NCBI RefSeq assembly: GCF_008087345.1
Contig: NZ_VHIB01000001.1
Coordinates: forward strand, 248,001 to 312,000
Source: Nocardioides caldifontis
GTDB taxonomy: Bacteria; Actinomycetota; Actinomycetes; Propionibacteriales; Nocardioidaceae
Length of the DNA stretch: 64,000 nt
Reading direction: 5' to 3'
Numbering within the stretch: position 1 is the stretch's first letter; each line of letters opens with the position of its first letter. The notes beneath the pieces are model-generated. The model worked only from the letters and a program-made list of their open reading frames with translations, ran no database searches and was not told where the DNA came from. The translations under genes were made by a program, and so were the position numbers. Of this stretch, positions 54,682 through 63,072 are shown one piece after another.

Positions 54682-54747
54682 GAGCGCCCCCTTCGGTCAC
54701 CAGCGATGGCGCCAAGTTATCACACATCAGGCCAGTTGGCTCAGGTG

Positions 54748-54769
54748 CTGATGTCAGTCGTAGGACCAG
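54748..54769 (-). promoter_or_regulatory. Shared GntR-type motif, site B
   Basis: On the minus strand this reads CTGGTCCTACGACTGACATC followed by AG; 17 of 22 bases match site C. It lies between the tautomerase operon and the divergent gntR gene, 67-73 bases from each start. Confidence 0.65.
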
Positions 54770-54841
54770 GGTCGGTACAGTGACCCGGTCGTCGGCGGAA
54801 CGACACCCACGACCCAGCGGACCGATCGGAGGCGGGCGCTC

Positions 54842-55591
54842 ATGGCCCCACGCAAGGGTGGCGGTAAGCACGACTTCAGGACCATCGCCCGAGTGAGCCC
54901 GCCGGAACAGGTACGCACACAGATCATGCAGGCCATCGCCGATGGCGCCTACCCGATCGGCAGCATGCTCCCGTCCGAGCGCGTGCTGTGCGAGTCGTTC
55001 GGCGTGAGTCGAGTCAGCGTGCGGGAAGCTCTCGCCGGCCTCGAAGCCCTCGGAGTCATCAAGATCCGACACGGCAAGGGGGCGATCGTCCAGGAGCGGC
55101 CAGGCGGCGATTACGCCCTCCCCTTCGCCGACTACCTGAGGCTCTATCGCAGTGACATCGTCGAGTTGCTGAAGGTTCGACGCGCCTTGGACGAACTCGC
55201 GGCCGCAGAGGCTGCCGAGAACGCAGACGCCAAGGCACTCCGCCGACTGCGCGAGGCAGCCAAGGCGTTTAGCACGGCGGCCGAGCAGGATTCCGCGGTG
55301 CTGTCCGACGTGGCCGAGCGGGACGAACAGTTCCATCTCGAGGTTGCGGTCGCCGGCGGCGGCAAGCTGCTGCCTCGGCTCGTCGAGGAGTTGAACGGCG
55401 TCCTCACGCAATCTCGGCAACTCACGCTCGCTCAGGATGGCCAGATCGCGAGGTCGGTCAAGGAGCATCGGATGATCGTCGACGCGATTGTTTCCCGGGA
55501 TGCGGAGGGCGCGCGATCTGCCGCCGGAAACCACATCGAGCACATCGTCGCCTGGCTCGCCGCCGAGGATGAGCGGTCCACAGACGGTTAA
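54842..55591 (+). CDS. GntR-family regulator with FCD domain
   Basis: A 249-residue FadR-type regulator. The winged helix (about 20-85) has EQVRTQIMQAIADGAYPIGSMLPSERVLCESFGVSRVSVREAL; the C-terminal FCD domain (about 105-235) has RRALDELAAAEAAE, RDEQFHLEVAVAGG and EHRMIVDAIVSRD with the usual Asp/His metal ligands. Such regulators sense carboxylates or amino acids. Divergent from the tautomerase operon and the most likely binder of the shared motif. The following (convergent) genes are the molybdenum hydroxylase set. Confidence 0.88.
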   Translation: MAPRKGGGKHDFRTIARVSPPEQVRTQIMQAIADGAYPIGSMLPSERVLCESFGVSRVSVREALAGLEALGVIKIRHGKGAIVQERPGGDYALPFADYLRLYRSDIVELLKVRRALDELAAAEAAENADAKALRRLREAAKAFSTAAEQDSAVLSDVAERDEQFHLEVAVAGGGKLLPRLVEELNGVLTQSRQLTLAQDGQIARSVKEHRMIVDAIVSRDAEGARSAAGNHIEHIVAWLAAEDERSTDG

Positions 55592-55621
55592 GCGCAAGGG
55601 CGTGGACTGGGGACCCGACGG

Positions 55622-56140
55622 TCAGCCCCGGTCATGCGACGAACGCGGAGTTCCGCTCACGCGGCCGATCGCCTCGACGATGCTGTGGTAGCCGGTGCAC
55701 CGGCACAGGTTCGACGACACTGCTTCGCGGATCGCCTCGTGGTCCGGCGTCGGGTCCCGCCGAAGAAGGGCGGTCGCCAACATCAGGAAGCCAGGCGTGC
55801 AGAACCCGCACTGCAAACCACGGCACTGCGAGAACGCCTGTTGCAGATCGCTCGGCCGGTCGACCGTGCCCAGTCCTTCGACGGTCTCCACCGCGGCGCC
55901 TTGGACTTGAACGCTCAACACGATGCACGAGCGCACCGGCTCTCCGTCGACCAGCACGGTGCATGCGCCGCAGACACCGTGTTCGCAACCCGCGTGCGCC
56001 CCCGTGAAGCCACGGGCGCGGAGGTCGTCCAGCAGGCTCTCCGATGGATCGATCTCACGCGCACTCACCTTCCCGTTGATCCCATAGCTCACAGTCAGGC
56101 GAGTGGACCCGTCTCCGTCGTGGCGCTCCTCGTCAGTCAC
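55622..56140 (-). CDS. Molybdenum hydroxylase, 2Fe-2S small subunit
   Basis: A 172-residue iron-sulfur subunit with two clusters: plant-type AGCEHGVCGACTVLVDG and its later Cys, and GLQCGFCTPGFLM plus NLCRCTGYHSI. Standard length for CoxS/XdhC-type subunits. GTG 56140 is used; it overlaps the medium-subunit stop by eight bases. It carries electrons from the molybdenum cofactor to FAD. Confidence 0.9.
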   Translation of the reverse strand: MTDEERHDGDGSTRLTVSYGINGKVSAREIDPSESLLDDLRARGFTGAHAGCEHGVCGACTVLVDGEPVRSCIVLSVQVQGAAVETVEGLGTVDRPSDLQQAFSQCRGLQCGFCTPGFLMLATALLRRDPTPDHEAIREAVSSNLCRCTGYHSIVEAIGRVSGTPRSSHDRG

Positions 56141-57023
56141 CGGCTGTCCTCCAATCCTGCGCCGACCTCGAGAGCGCCTGGCGCACCAACGTCGACGCGA
56201 GCCGTCTGCGGTACTGCGACGAAGCGTGGATGTCGTCACTGACCTGGATCGATGCCGCACACATGTGGGCTGCCTCGGAGACAGCCTCCATCGTGGAGCG
56301 GCGGTCAGTCAGGTCGACGCCGTGGAGGACGTCCTCGGCGCTCGGCATCCGGATGGGCTGGCTGGCGACTCCCCCCATCGCGATGCGAGCCGTGGTGACC
56401 CGCAGTCGTTGGTCCGCGACCAGACGGGTTGCCGCCGCGACGATTGCGAAGTCGCCACGACGTCGCGAGTGCTCTGCCAGCGCGGAGCCCACTGTGGTGA
56501 GCGGCAGTTCGATCGCTGAGAGCAGTTCGTCCTCGGCAAGTGCGGTCGTGAAGAAGCCCTGGAAGAAGTCGTGCGCCGGGATCCGACGTACCCCCCGACC
56601 ACTCTCCGCCTGAATCACGGCATCGAGCACGAGCATCATCAGGCACCATTCCGAACTGCTGTCACCGTGCGCAAGGCTCCCGCCGATGGTGCCCCGAGAC
56701 CTGATCGGGGCATGGCCGATCAGGCGTGCCGCGTCCGACAACGCTCGACAGGCCGCCAGCTCCGGCGCATCGGCTCGTTCGAAGCGCACATGACGCACCG
56801 TGGCACCGCACGCAAGTGTCCCGCCGACTCGCTCCAGCTGTGCCAGTTCCGGGCAGTGTCCGATGTCGATGAGCCTGCTCGGACGCGCCAACCTCAGGTT
56901 CATCATCGGAATGAGGCTCTGCCCACCGGCGAGCACCTTGGCGTCGTCACCGTGCTCCGACAGGAGGGACACAGCCTCTTCCTTGGACTCGGCTCGATGG
57001 TAGGCAAACGATGCCGCTTTCAC
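56133..57023 (-). CDS. Molybdenum hydroxylase, FAD medium subunit
   Basis: A 296-residue CoxM-type FAD subunit: FAD-contact motif VLAGGQSLIPMMNLRLA (about 32-48) and RSRGTIGGSLAHGDSSSEW. GTG 57023 follows GGAGGAACAAG. It links the iron-sulfur subunit to an electron acceptor. Confidence 0.9.
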   Translation of the reverse strand: MKAASFAYHRAESKEEAVSLLSEHGDDAKVLAGGQSLIPMMNLRLARPSRLIDIGHCPELAQLERVGGTLACGATVRHVRFERADAPELAACRALSDAARLIGHAPIRSRGTIGGSLAHGDSSSEWCLMMLVLDAVIQAESGRGVRRIPAHDFFQGFFTTALAEDELLSAIELPLTTVGSALAEHSRRRGDFAIVAAATRLVADQRLRVTTARIAMGGVASQPIRMPSAEDVLHGVDLTDRRSTMEAVSEAAHMCAASIQVSDDIHASSQYRRRLASTLVRQALSRSAQDWRTAGD

Positions 57024-57084
57024 CTTGTTCCTCCGCCGCCTAGATGCCTGGGGACCCCGCAGCGCGACGGCGCCGTCCGAACTC

Positions 57085-59502
57085 TCACGGTCGCCGCCTG
57101 ATCCACCACCAGGCGAGAGCCACCGCTGCACTCGCTCCCACGAGCGCCGCGGGTACGTGGCGCTCCGGCCGGATCAAGAGTGTGCCTCCGCGGGCCTCGG
57201 TTCGCTTGGCGTAGTCCCAACCGCACGACCGGGGGCCGATTCCGTCCTGTCCGGCCAAGGGAGGAACGAACGGGAGCAGGGCATCCGGACCGATCGGGAG
57301 CCGGGTGATCGAGTCAGGTACGCCGAGGGCATCGGCGACCGCATTGGCAAGAGCGCCGCCCGCGCCCATGATCCCTGCTTCTCCCCCTCCCTTCACCCCG
57401 AGCGGGTTGGAGTCGGTGCCGGCGAGCTCCAGCAACACGACCTCCACATCGGGAGCCTCGTAGACGGTAGGGACGAGGTAGTCCATGAACGTGGTGCTCT
57501 GGGGCTGGCCGTGCTCATCGAAAGGAAGGTGCTGGAGGAACGTTCCCCCCACTCCCTGCATCGCGGCACCCACGATCTGGCCGACGAGTGACGGTCGGTC
57601 GATGGCCCGTCCACAGTCATACGCCACGACGAGCCGCTCGACCGTGACCGCAAGGGTGTCGGGATCGATGCGGACCACGGCGCCGTGGACCCCGAAGCCG
57701 AACGTGGGGCTCGACTGGCGGTGGGTGCCGATGACCGACCGTGGACCAAGAATCCGCCACGTGTCCGGATCCGAGGGATCGGCGGCAGGATCTGTGCTGC
57801 GAAGGTCGGCGAGAAGCTGCTGGGCGGCGTCATGGGCGGCGCTTCCGCTGAAGATGGTCGAACGAGCAGAAAATGTGCCGGTTCCGCCGTCGAAGTGCTC
57901 GGTGCTGTTCGTCACTACATCGATCCGTGCCTGCGGAACGCCGAGTACCTCAGCCACGACGATCCGGAGCATGGTCGCAAGTCCTTGGCCGATCTCGGAA
58001 CCGGCCGTAAGCAGCCGAAGCCGCCCTTCAGCCGTCACTTCGAGCTTGATGCTCTCCTCGACGCCCAGACCTGCGTGCGCGAGGAAGAGGCCGACCCCGA
58101 ACCCCACGAGTTCGCCCTCCATACGCCGCCTGTGGATCTCGGCACGGACGAGTTGGACGTCGACAGCTTCGGACAACTCGTCCAGCACCAAGGGAAAGTC
58201 ACCGCTGTCATACACCGAGGGGTGCATCTCACCGCCGAAGTCCTGCTGATAGGGCATCTCCTCTGCGGTGATGAGGTTCCGACGCCGGAACTCGAGCGGA
58301 TCCATCTCCAGCCGGGCGGCCACGATGTCCATCATCCGTTCCCGAACGAACCCGGCGTCGAAGGTACCGGGCCCGCGCATCGTTCCCATCGGGGTCTTGT
58401 TGGTTGCGACGGCGTGACACGTCACGTCGATGACCGGCCACCGGTAAGGCCCGGGAATCGCCTCGACAGGGATCTCGGTCAGTCGGCCGCCGATCGGACG
58501 AGCGTAGGCTCCGAAATCCTGAAGGATCTCGTCCTTGAGCCCACGCAGTCGCCCATCCGCGTCCACTGCCACCGTGATCCGATGCCGCTGACCCCGCGAG
58601 TGGTTGATCGCAAGGAAGTGCTCATTGCGGTCCTCGATCCATTTGACCGGACGTCGCAGCTTCAGGGCTGCCAACGGCACCAGGAAGTCCTCCGGATAGA
58701 GCTCACCGCGCGGGCCGAACATGCCGCCGACGTCGACGTGGTGGCAGACCACCTGGGCTGGCTCCAGATGGAACCACTCGGCAACCGACGCGCGCGTGAA
58801 ACGAACGAACTTGGTCGGTCCCCAGAGATGGAGTTCGGTGGCCGCAGCGTTCCACTCTGCGACCAACCCCCGCGTCTCCAGCGGGAGTCCGGTGTCTCGA
58901 GCGGTGTCGAACACCTGCGTGACGACGAGGTCGGCCTCCTGTGCCGCCTCCTGGAAGTCGGCCGTGCGCGCAACGAAGGAGCACAGACGCCCATCGGGCG
59001 TCGATTCCCAGACGGGATCCTTCTGCACACTTTCCACGTCGACGACGGGAACGAGCTCCTGGATGTCGAGCTCGACGAGGTCGGCCGCATCCTCGACCTC
59101 GCGCTGCGAGCGTCCGACCACGATAGCGACAGGCTCCCCGACATAGCGGACGACCGAGCCGGCGAGGACCGGTTGCAGGTAGCTTCTCAGCTCTGGGCGA
59201 TTGTGGACCCGTAGCGGTATCTCCGGCACGTCGTCCAGATCGGTCGCACACAGCGCCAACTCGACACCATCAGCGGCGCGAGCAGCCTCGAGGCCGACGC
59301 TGACGATCCGGCCGTGTGCGACGGGGCTGCGAACCACCCGCAGGAACAGCTCGCCGTCACGGCTCACATCGCCGACGTACTCCCCTTGACCGGTGACGAG
59401 CGGGACATCCTCGCGGCGTCCCCATTCAGGCCGGTCGTCGTCGATCTGTCGTCGACCCTGACGCGCGGGCCGAACCTTAGTCGCGAGCTGGTCCGGCGTC
59501 AT
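57085..59502 (-). CDS. Molybdenum hydroxylase, large subunit with C-terminal anchor
   Basis: An 805-residue xanthine-dehydrogenase-family large subunit. Visible: KWIEDRNEHFLAINHSRGQRH, GTMRGPGTFDAGFVRERM (373-390) in the place of the active-site loop, LTAGSEIGQGLATMLR, and the base Glu708 in VKGGGEAG. There is no AYRCSFR loop, so it is not a form I CO dehydrogenase. Unusually, residues 783-802 (PAALVGASAAVALAWWWIRRRP) form a hydrophobic tail after a basic stretch, suggesting anchoring to the membrane. Substrate unknown; ring hydroxylation of an N-heterocycle is plausible. Confidence 0.85.
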   Translation of the reverse strand: MTPDQLATKVRPARQGRRQIDDDRPEWGRREDVPLVTGQGEYVGDVSRDGELFLRVVRSPVAHGRIVSVGLEAARAADGVELALCATDLDDVPEIPLRVHNRPELRSYLQPVLAGSVVRYVGEPVAIVVGRSQREVEDAADLVELDIQELVPVVDVESVQKDPVWESTPDGRLCSFVARTADFQEAAQEADLVVTQVFDTARDTGLPLETRGLVAEWNAAATELHLWGPTKFVRFTRASVAEWFHLEPAQVVCHHVDVGGMFGPRGELYPEDFLVPLAALKLRRPVKWIEDRNEHFLAINHSRGQRHRITVAVDADGRLRGLKDEILQDFGAYARPIGGRLTEIPVEAIPGPYRWPVIDVTCHAVATNKTPMGTMRGPGTFDAGFVRERMMDIVAARLEMDPLEFRRRNLITAEEMPYQQDFGGEMHPSVYDSGDFPLVLDELSEAVDVQLVRAEIHRRRMEGELVGFGVGLFLAHAGLGVEESIKLEVTAEGRLRLLTAGSEIGQGLATMLRIVVAEVLGVPQARIDVVTNSTEHFDGGTGTFSARSTIFSGSAAHDAAQQLLADLRSTDPAADPSDPDTWRILGPRSVIGTHRQSSPTFGFGVHGAVVRIDPDTLAVTVERLVVAYDCGRAIDRPSLVGQIVGAAMQGVGGTFLQHLPFDEHGQPQSTTFMDYLVPTVYEAPDVEVVLLELAGTDSNPLGVKGGGEAGIMGAGGALANAVADALGVPDSITRLPIGPDALLPFVPPLAGQDGIGPRSCGWDYAKRTEARGGTLLIRPERHVPAALVGASAAVALAWWWIRRRP

Positions 59503-59505
59503 GCC

Positions 59506-60174
59506 TCACCCCTTCCGCGCTTGGCGACGGTGCCGTGCGGCGCGGCGACATCGCCTGCTCAAGAGCAGAGCGACGGCCACGAAGGCGCCCCCGGCGGCCC
59601 AGGGCCCCAACCGCCGGTACAAGGCCCGCAGCAGCACCGCGCCCACGTCAGCAGAATGGGACGGCGAGAACGAGCCGACGCGGTCGTCGTCTCCATCGGC
59701 GGTATCGCCCCCGGTCACTTGAGCCTCGAGGTTCCTGACGAACTGCGTGAGGAGGCCGTCAGAGACATCGGCGATGACCCCGCGGCCGAACTGTGCAGGC
59801 CGGCCGGTCAGTGACAGTTCCGTTTCGACAGTCACCTTGGTCGCATGTACCCCGTCGTCGGTCAGATGGAGCCTCACATCGGCCTTCGCCCCTCCGGCTC
59901 CGCCGGTCTCCCGGCCCTGTGCCTCGATCAGCGCGACCCCAGAGCCCCGGTCCTGGAGGATGAACCGGGCGACCCCCCGGTACTGCATTGCGACGGGGCC
60001 GATACGGACGCGGACCGTTCCCGAGAAGGAGTCGCCGTCGACGTCGCTCAGCGCGGCACCTGGGAAGCAGACCGCCACTCTCTCGATGTCGACGAGAAGG
60101 TTCCACGCCTCGTCGACATCGAGGGGAACCACGAACTCGTGCTCGAGCTTCAAACTGGACTCCTTCACTTCCAC
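59506..60174 (-). CDS. CoxG-like SRPBCC protein with C-terminal anchor
   Basis: A 222-residue protein. Residues 8-150 are a CoxG/SRPBCC domain (HEFVVPLDVDEAWNLLVDIERVAVCFPGA); a Gly/Asp-rich linker leads to a single C-terminal hydrophobic helix (about 188-207, GPWAAGGAFVAVALLLS) and a basic tail. CoxG of CO dehydrogenase clusters helps link the enzyme to the membrane and quinones. It ends three bases before the large-subunit start, supporting such a role. The start is GTG at 60174; GTG 60168 is possible. Confidence 0.82.
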   Translation of the reverse strand: MEVKESSLKLEHEFVVPLDVDEAWNLLVDIERVAVCFPGAALSDVDGDSFSGTVRVRIGPVAMQYRGVARFILQDRGSGVALIEAQGRETGGAGGAKADVRLHLTDDGVHATKVTVETELSLTGRPAQFGRGVIADVSDGLLTQFVRNLEAQVTGGDTADGDDDRVGSFSPSHSADVGAVLLRALYRRLGPWAAGGAFVAVALLLSRRCRRAARHRRQARKG

Positions 60175-60208
60175 GCCGGACTGGCGATCGGGAGCATGTT
60201 GGGTGAAC

Positions 60209-61330
60209 CTAAGCCTCGATGCGGATCAACTCGTCGGTGCTGGAAACGTCCGAGAGAAGCTCGCACCCGGTGGCGGTGACGTGGACCATGTCCTTGATCT
60301 GCATGCCGAACCCATGTCCACTGCGGTATACGAGGGGTTCGATACCCAGGACCATCCCGTCCTGGAGGCGATCGGTCACTCCTGGTCCCAGGTACGGAGG
60401 TTCGTGAAGGTTCACTCCGATGCTGTGACCGACGAAACCGATTGCTGGCATGTTCAGGGCGTCGAAGTGCTTCCTGTACTTGCGGTAGACGTCGCCAGCC
60501 ACGGCACCCGGCCGTAGGGCGTCCAGGACATGACTCTTGCACTCGGCGAGCCGTCGGTAGACATCTTGAGCCAAGGTGCTCGGTTCGCCCACGACCGCGG
60601 TTCGGCAGACGCCCGCCTGGTAGCCGTCGGCTACGGAGAAGATCTCCACCCGGCACACGTCACCCGGTTGGAGCACCCGGGTGCTCGGTCCGACGTTGGG
60701 CAATTGGCTTCGCTCTCCGGTCGCCACGATCATCAGTTTGAAACTGTGGGCACCCTGCTCGTAGACCCGGCGAGTGAGGGTGGCAGCGATGTCCATCTCC
60801 GTGTCGCCCGCACGGACCGCGCCGAGCGCATCGATGATCGCCGTCTCCGAGATCCGTGACAGTGTGGCTAGGAGGTCGACCTCAGAAGCGGTCTTGGTCT
60901 GGCGCACGACCGCCAGCGCCGCGTCGACCGGCACGAACGCCACTCCACCACACACGCTCTGAAGTTCCTCATAGTGACGCGCCGCCAGGTAGTCCAGTTC
61001 AATCCCGACCCGGCCGCCACTCAGCCCGAGGCTGGCAAGAACCTTCCCCAGAACGTGCATTGCGTTATCGGAGAACTCGGTCCAGGTACGGACGTCCCAC
61101 TCCGGCCGAGCCGCGCGCACCGTTTCGGCCTCCATGTCGACGCAGAAGAACGAGACGTCTCCACGAGCAGTCATGATGAGGGCTGCGTGTCGCCATCGCA
61201 TCAGGACCTGAGACGGCACGACGAAACCGGCGCTGTAGGCGATGTTCTCGGGCGACAGGCAAACAATCGCCTCGAGACCGTGCTCCGACATGACAGCCTT
61301 CAACTTCTCGGCGACGATTGGGTTTTGCAC
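60209..61330 (-). CDS. M24-family hydrolase, creatinase-like
   Basis: A 373-residue pita-bread-fold hydrolase with an N-terminal creatinase-type domain (1-130) and a C-terminal M24 domain. Conserved: GHSIGVNLHEPPYLGPG and VLGIEPLVY. The metal ligands of true aminopeptidases are not kept: the first Asp position is VCRVEIFS, the second Asp position reads GVCRTAVVG. Like creatinase and ectoine hydrolase it may be metal-independent and hydrolyse a C-N bond in a guanidino or cyclic amino compound. GTG 61330 follows GGAGG. It leads the operon with the molybdenum hydroxylase. Confidence 0.75.
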   Translation of the reverse strand: MQNPIVAEKLKAVMSEHGLEAIVCLSPENIAYSAGFVVPSQVLMRWRHAALIMTARGDVSFFCVDMEAETVRAARPEWDVRTWTEFSDNAMHVLGKVLASLGLSGGRVGIELDYLAARHYEELQSVCGGVAFVPVDAALAVVRQTKTASEVDLLATLSRISETAIIDALGAVRAGDTEMDIAATLTRRVYEQGAHSFKLMIVATGERSQLPNVGPSTRVLQPGDVCRVEIFSVADGYQAGVCRTAVVGEPSTLAQDVYRRLAECKSHVLDALRPGAVAGDVYRKYRKHFDALNMPAIGFVGHSIGVNLHEPPYLGPGVTDRLQDGMVLGIEPLVYRSGHGFGMQIKDMVHVTATGCELLSDVSSTDELIRIEA

Positions 61331-61340
61331 CGGGCCTCCA

Positions 61341-61362
61341 CTGGTATGACGACTGATGTCAG
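61341..61362 (+). promoter_or_regulatory. Shared GntR-type motif, site C
   Basis: CTGGTATGACGACTGATGTC followed by AG; contains the perfect ACTGA/TCAGT inverted repeat. It lies 11 bases upstream of the M24 start and overlaps the likely promoter and edges the ribosome site, consistent with repression. Confidence 0.65.
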
Positions 61363-61698
61363 TGTAACACCGGGCAGCCGACGAACCAGCCACGATTCCT
61401 CGGGGAATGCGGCTGGGGTGAAACCCTGAGGTGGCGGCGAGAGGGGGTGCCGCTCGTCCGAACAGCTCAGCAACCAAGATGTCAGGGCGCCTTCGTCGCT
61501 CCGCAATCGGGGAGTGCTGGGGCGTGGGATCCTCGAACGACGAGTTCTTTGGACCGGTCGTCGACCGAGACGCCGCGGTGGTCGGGGCAAATCGTCGTGA
61601 CAGTCGCCGATGCTGGTTGGGCAACGCCCATCCAGCCAGCGCCCGGACGTCGCGAGTCGTCGGGGAAGATCGGCCGGAGCCCGAGGAGGTCAGCCCGC
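61363..61698. other. Intergenic region between sdaA and the M24 operon
   Basis: About 336 bases. Apart from the rest of the promoter region near site C and a short palindrome CGGTCG-T-CGACCG (61555-61567), no gene or family was recognised. The open frames have no ribosome site or protein-like pattern. Confidence 0.5.
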
Positions 61699-63072
61699 TC
61701 AGCACTCGATCACGTTGACGGCTAGGCCACCTCGGGCGGTCTCCTTGTACTTGGTCTTCATGTCCGCCCCGGTCTCTCGCATCGTCTTGATCACCTTGTC
61801 GAGGGAGACGATGTGGGAGCCGTCGCCGCGCAGCGCAGTTCGAGTCGCGGTGATCGCCTTCACCGCGGCGACGGCGTTGCGCTCGATGCACGGGATCTGC
61901 ACGAGCCCGCCTACCGGGTCGCAGGTGAGGCCGAGATTGTGTTCCATGGCGATCTCCGCGGCATTTTCCACCTGCCGGGGCGTGGCACCCAGCACTGCGG
62001 CGAACGCGCCGGCGGCCATCGAGCAAGCGGACCCCACCTCACCCTGGCAGCCCACCTCCGCACCGGAGATCGAGGCAGTCTCCTTGTAGATCACCCCGAT
62101 CGCTCCAGCGGTGAGGAGGAAGCGGCACACCCCGTCCTCGGTCGCTCCCGGCACGAAGCGGGTGTAGTAGTGCAGCACGGCCGGGATGATCCCGGCGGCA
62201 CCGTTGGTGGGCGCGGTGACGACGCGCCCACCGGCAGCGTTCTCCTCATTGACGGCAAGCGCGTAAAGCGTGATCCAGTCCATCCCCCGGAGAGGGTCAG
62301 AGCTGGTGGACTCGATCGCGAGCTGGCGGAACAGCTCCGGCGCGCGGCGTCGCACACGCAGACCGCCGGGAAGGGTTCCCTCGGTCCTCATGCCGTTGGC
62401 GACACACTCCTGCATGACCTCCCAGATGTGCAGCAGTCCAGCTCGGACCTCGTCCTCGCTGCGCCAGGACCGCTCGTTCTCGAGCATGATCCGGGCGATC
62501 GACTTGCCGCTCGCTTCACAGAGGTCGAGCAGCTCCTCGCCGGTGCGGAAGGGGTACGCGACCGGAGTGGCGTCCGCGACGATGCTGGTGTTGCCGGCGG
62601 CGTCCTCGCCCACGATGAAGCCGCCGCCGACGGAGTAGAACGTCCGCTCGCACAGCACCGCCTGGTCCGCGTTGAAGGCGGCAAACGTCATGCCGTTGGG
62701 GTGCCGGGGGAGACTTTTGCGTCTGTGCAACACGAGGTCGATCCCCTGGTCGAAGTCGATCTCGTGCTTGCCGAGGAGCTGCAGGCGGCCCCGCTCGCGG
62801 ACCTGCTCCAGCAAGCCGGTGACGGCGTGCGGGTTGCACACCTCCGGTCGCTCGCCGGAGAGTCCGAGCACCACTGCCTTGTCGGAACCGTGGCCGTGGC
62901 CCGTGGCCCCCAGCGAGCCGAAGAGCTGGACCCGGACCTTCGCGGTTTCCTCGAGCCGTCCCGCATCGCGCAGCCCCTCGGCGAACAGGACCGCCGCTCT
63001 CATCGGCCCGACCGTGTGCGAGCTCGACGGACCGATACCGATCGAGAACAGGTCGAAGACGCTCAGTGCCAT
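61699..63072 (-). CDS. sdaA: L-serine ammonia-lyase, iron-sulfur type
   Basis: A 457-residue single-chain L-serine dehydratase converting L-serine to pyruvate and ammonia. N-terminal beta domain [21 protein letters not shown]-terminal alpha domain with [33 protein letters not shown] and [19 protein letters not shown] supplying 4Fe-4S cysteines. ATG 63072 overlaps the stop of the broken lipA. It lies with glycine/serine metabolism genes, so it feeds serine from SHMT into pyruvate. Confidence 0.95.
   Translation of the reverse strand: MALSVFDLFSIGIGPSSSHTVGPMRAAVLFAEGLRDAGRLEETAKVRVQLFGSLGATGHGHGSDKAVVLGLSGERPEVCNPHAVTGLLEQVRERGRLQLLGKHEIDFDQGIDLVLHRRKSLPRHPNGMTFAAFNADQAVLCERTFYSVGGGFIVGEDAAGNTSIVADATPVAYPFRTGEELLDLCEASGKSIARIMLENERSWRSEDEVRAGLLHIWEVMQECVANGMRTEGTLPGGLRVRRRAPELFRQLAIESTSSDPLRGMDWITLYALAVNEENAAGGRVVTAPTNGAAGIIPAVLHYYTRFVPGATEDGVCRFLLTAGAIGVIYKETASISGAEVGCQGEVGSACSMAAGAFAAVLGATPRQVENAAEIAMEHNLGLTCDPVGGLVQIPCIERNAVAAVKAITATRTALRGDGSHIVSLDKVIKTMRETGADMKTKYKETARGGLAVNVIEC

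Noticed and set aside
55622-60174. CO dehydrogenase (coxMSLG) as the identity of the molybdenum hydroxylase
   Set aside because: The large subunit lacks the AYRCSFR active-site loop of form I CO dehydrogenase and has GTMRGPG at the comparable region.
60209-61330. Xaa-Pro aminopeptidase (PepQ/PepP)
   Set aside because: Fold matches, but the two metal-binding Asp positions are not conserved.
43272-63072. An integrative element or prophage
   Set aside because: No integrase, transposase, tRNA end or direct repeats were found; only the 124-bp duplicated fragment hints at rearrangement.
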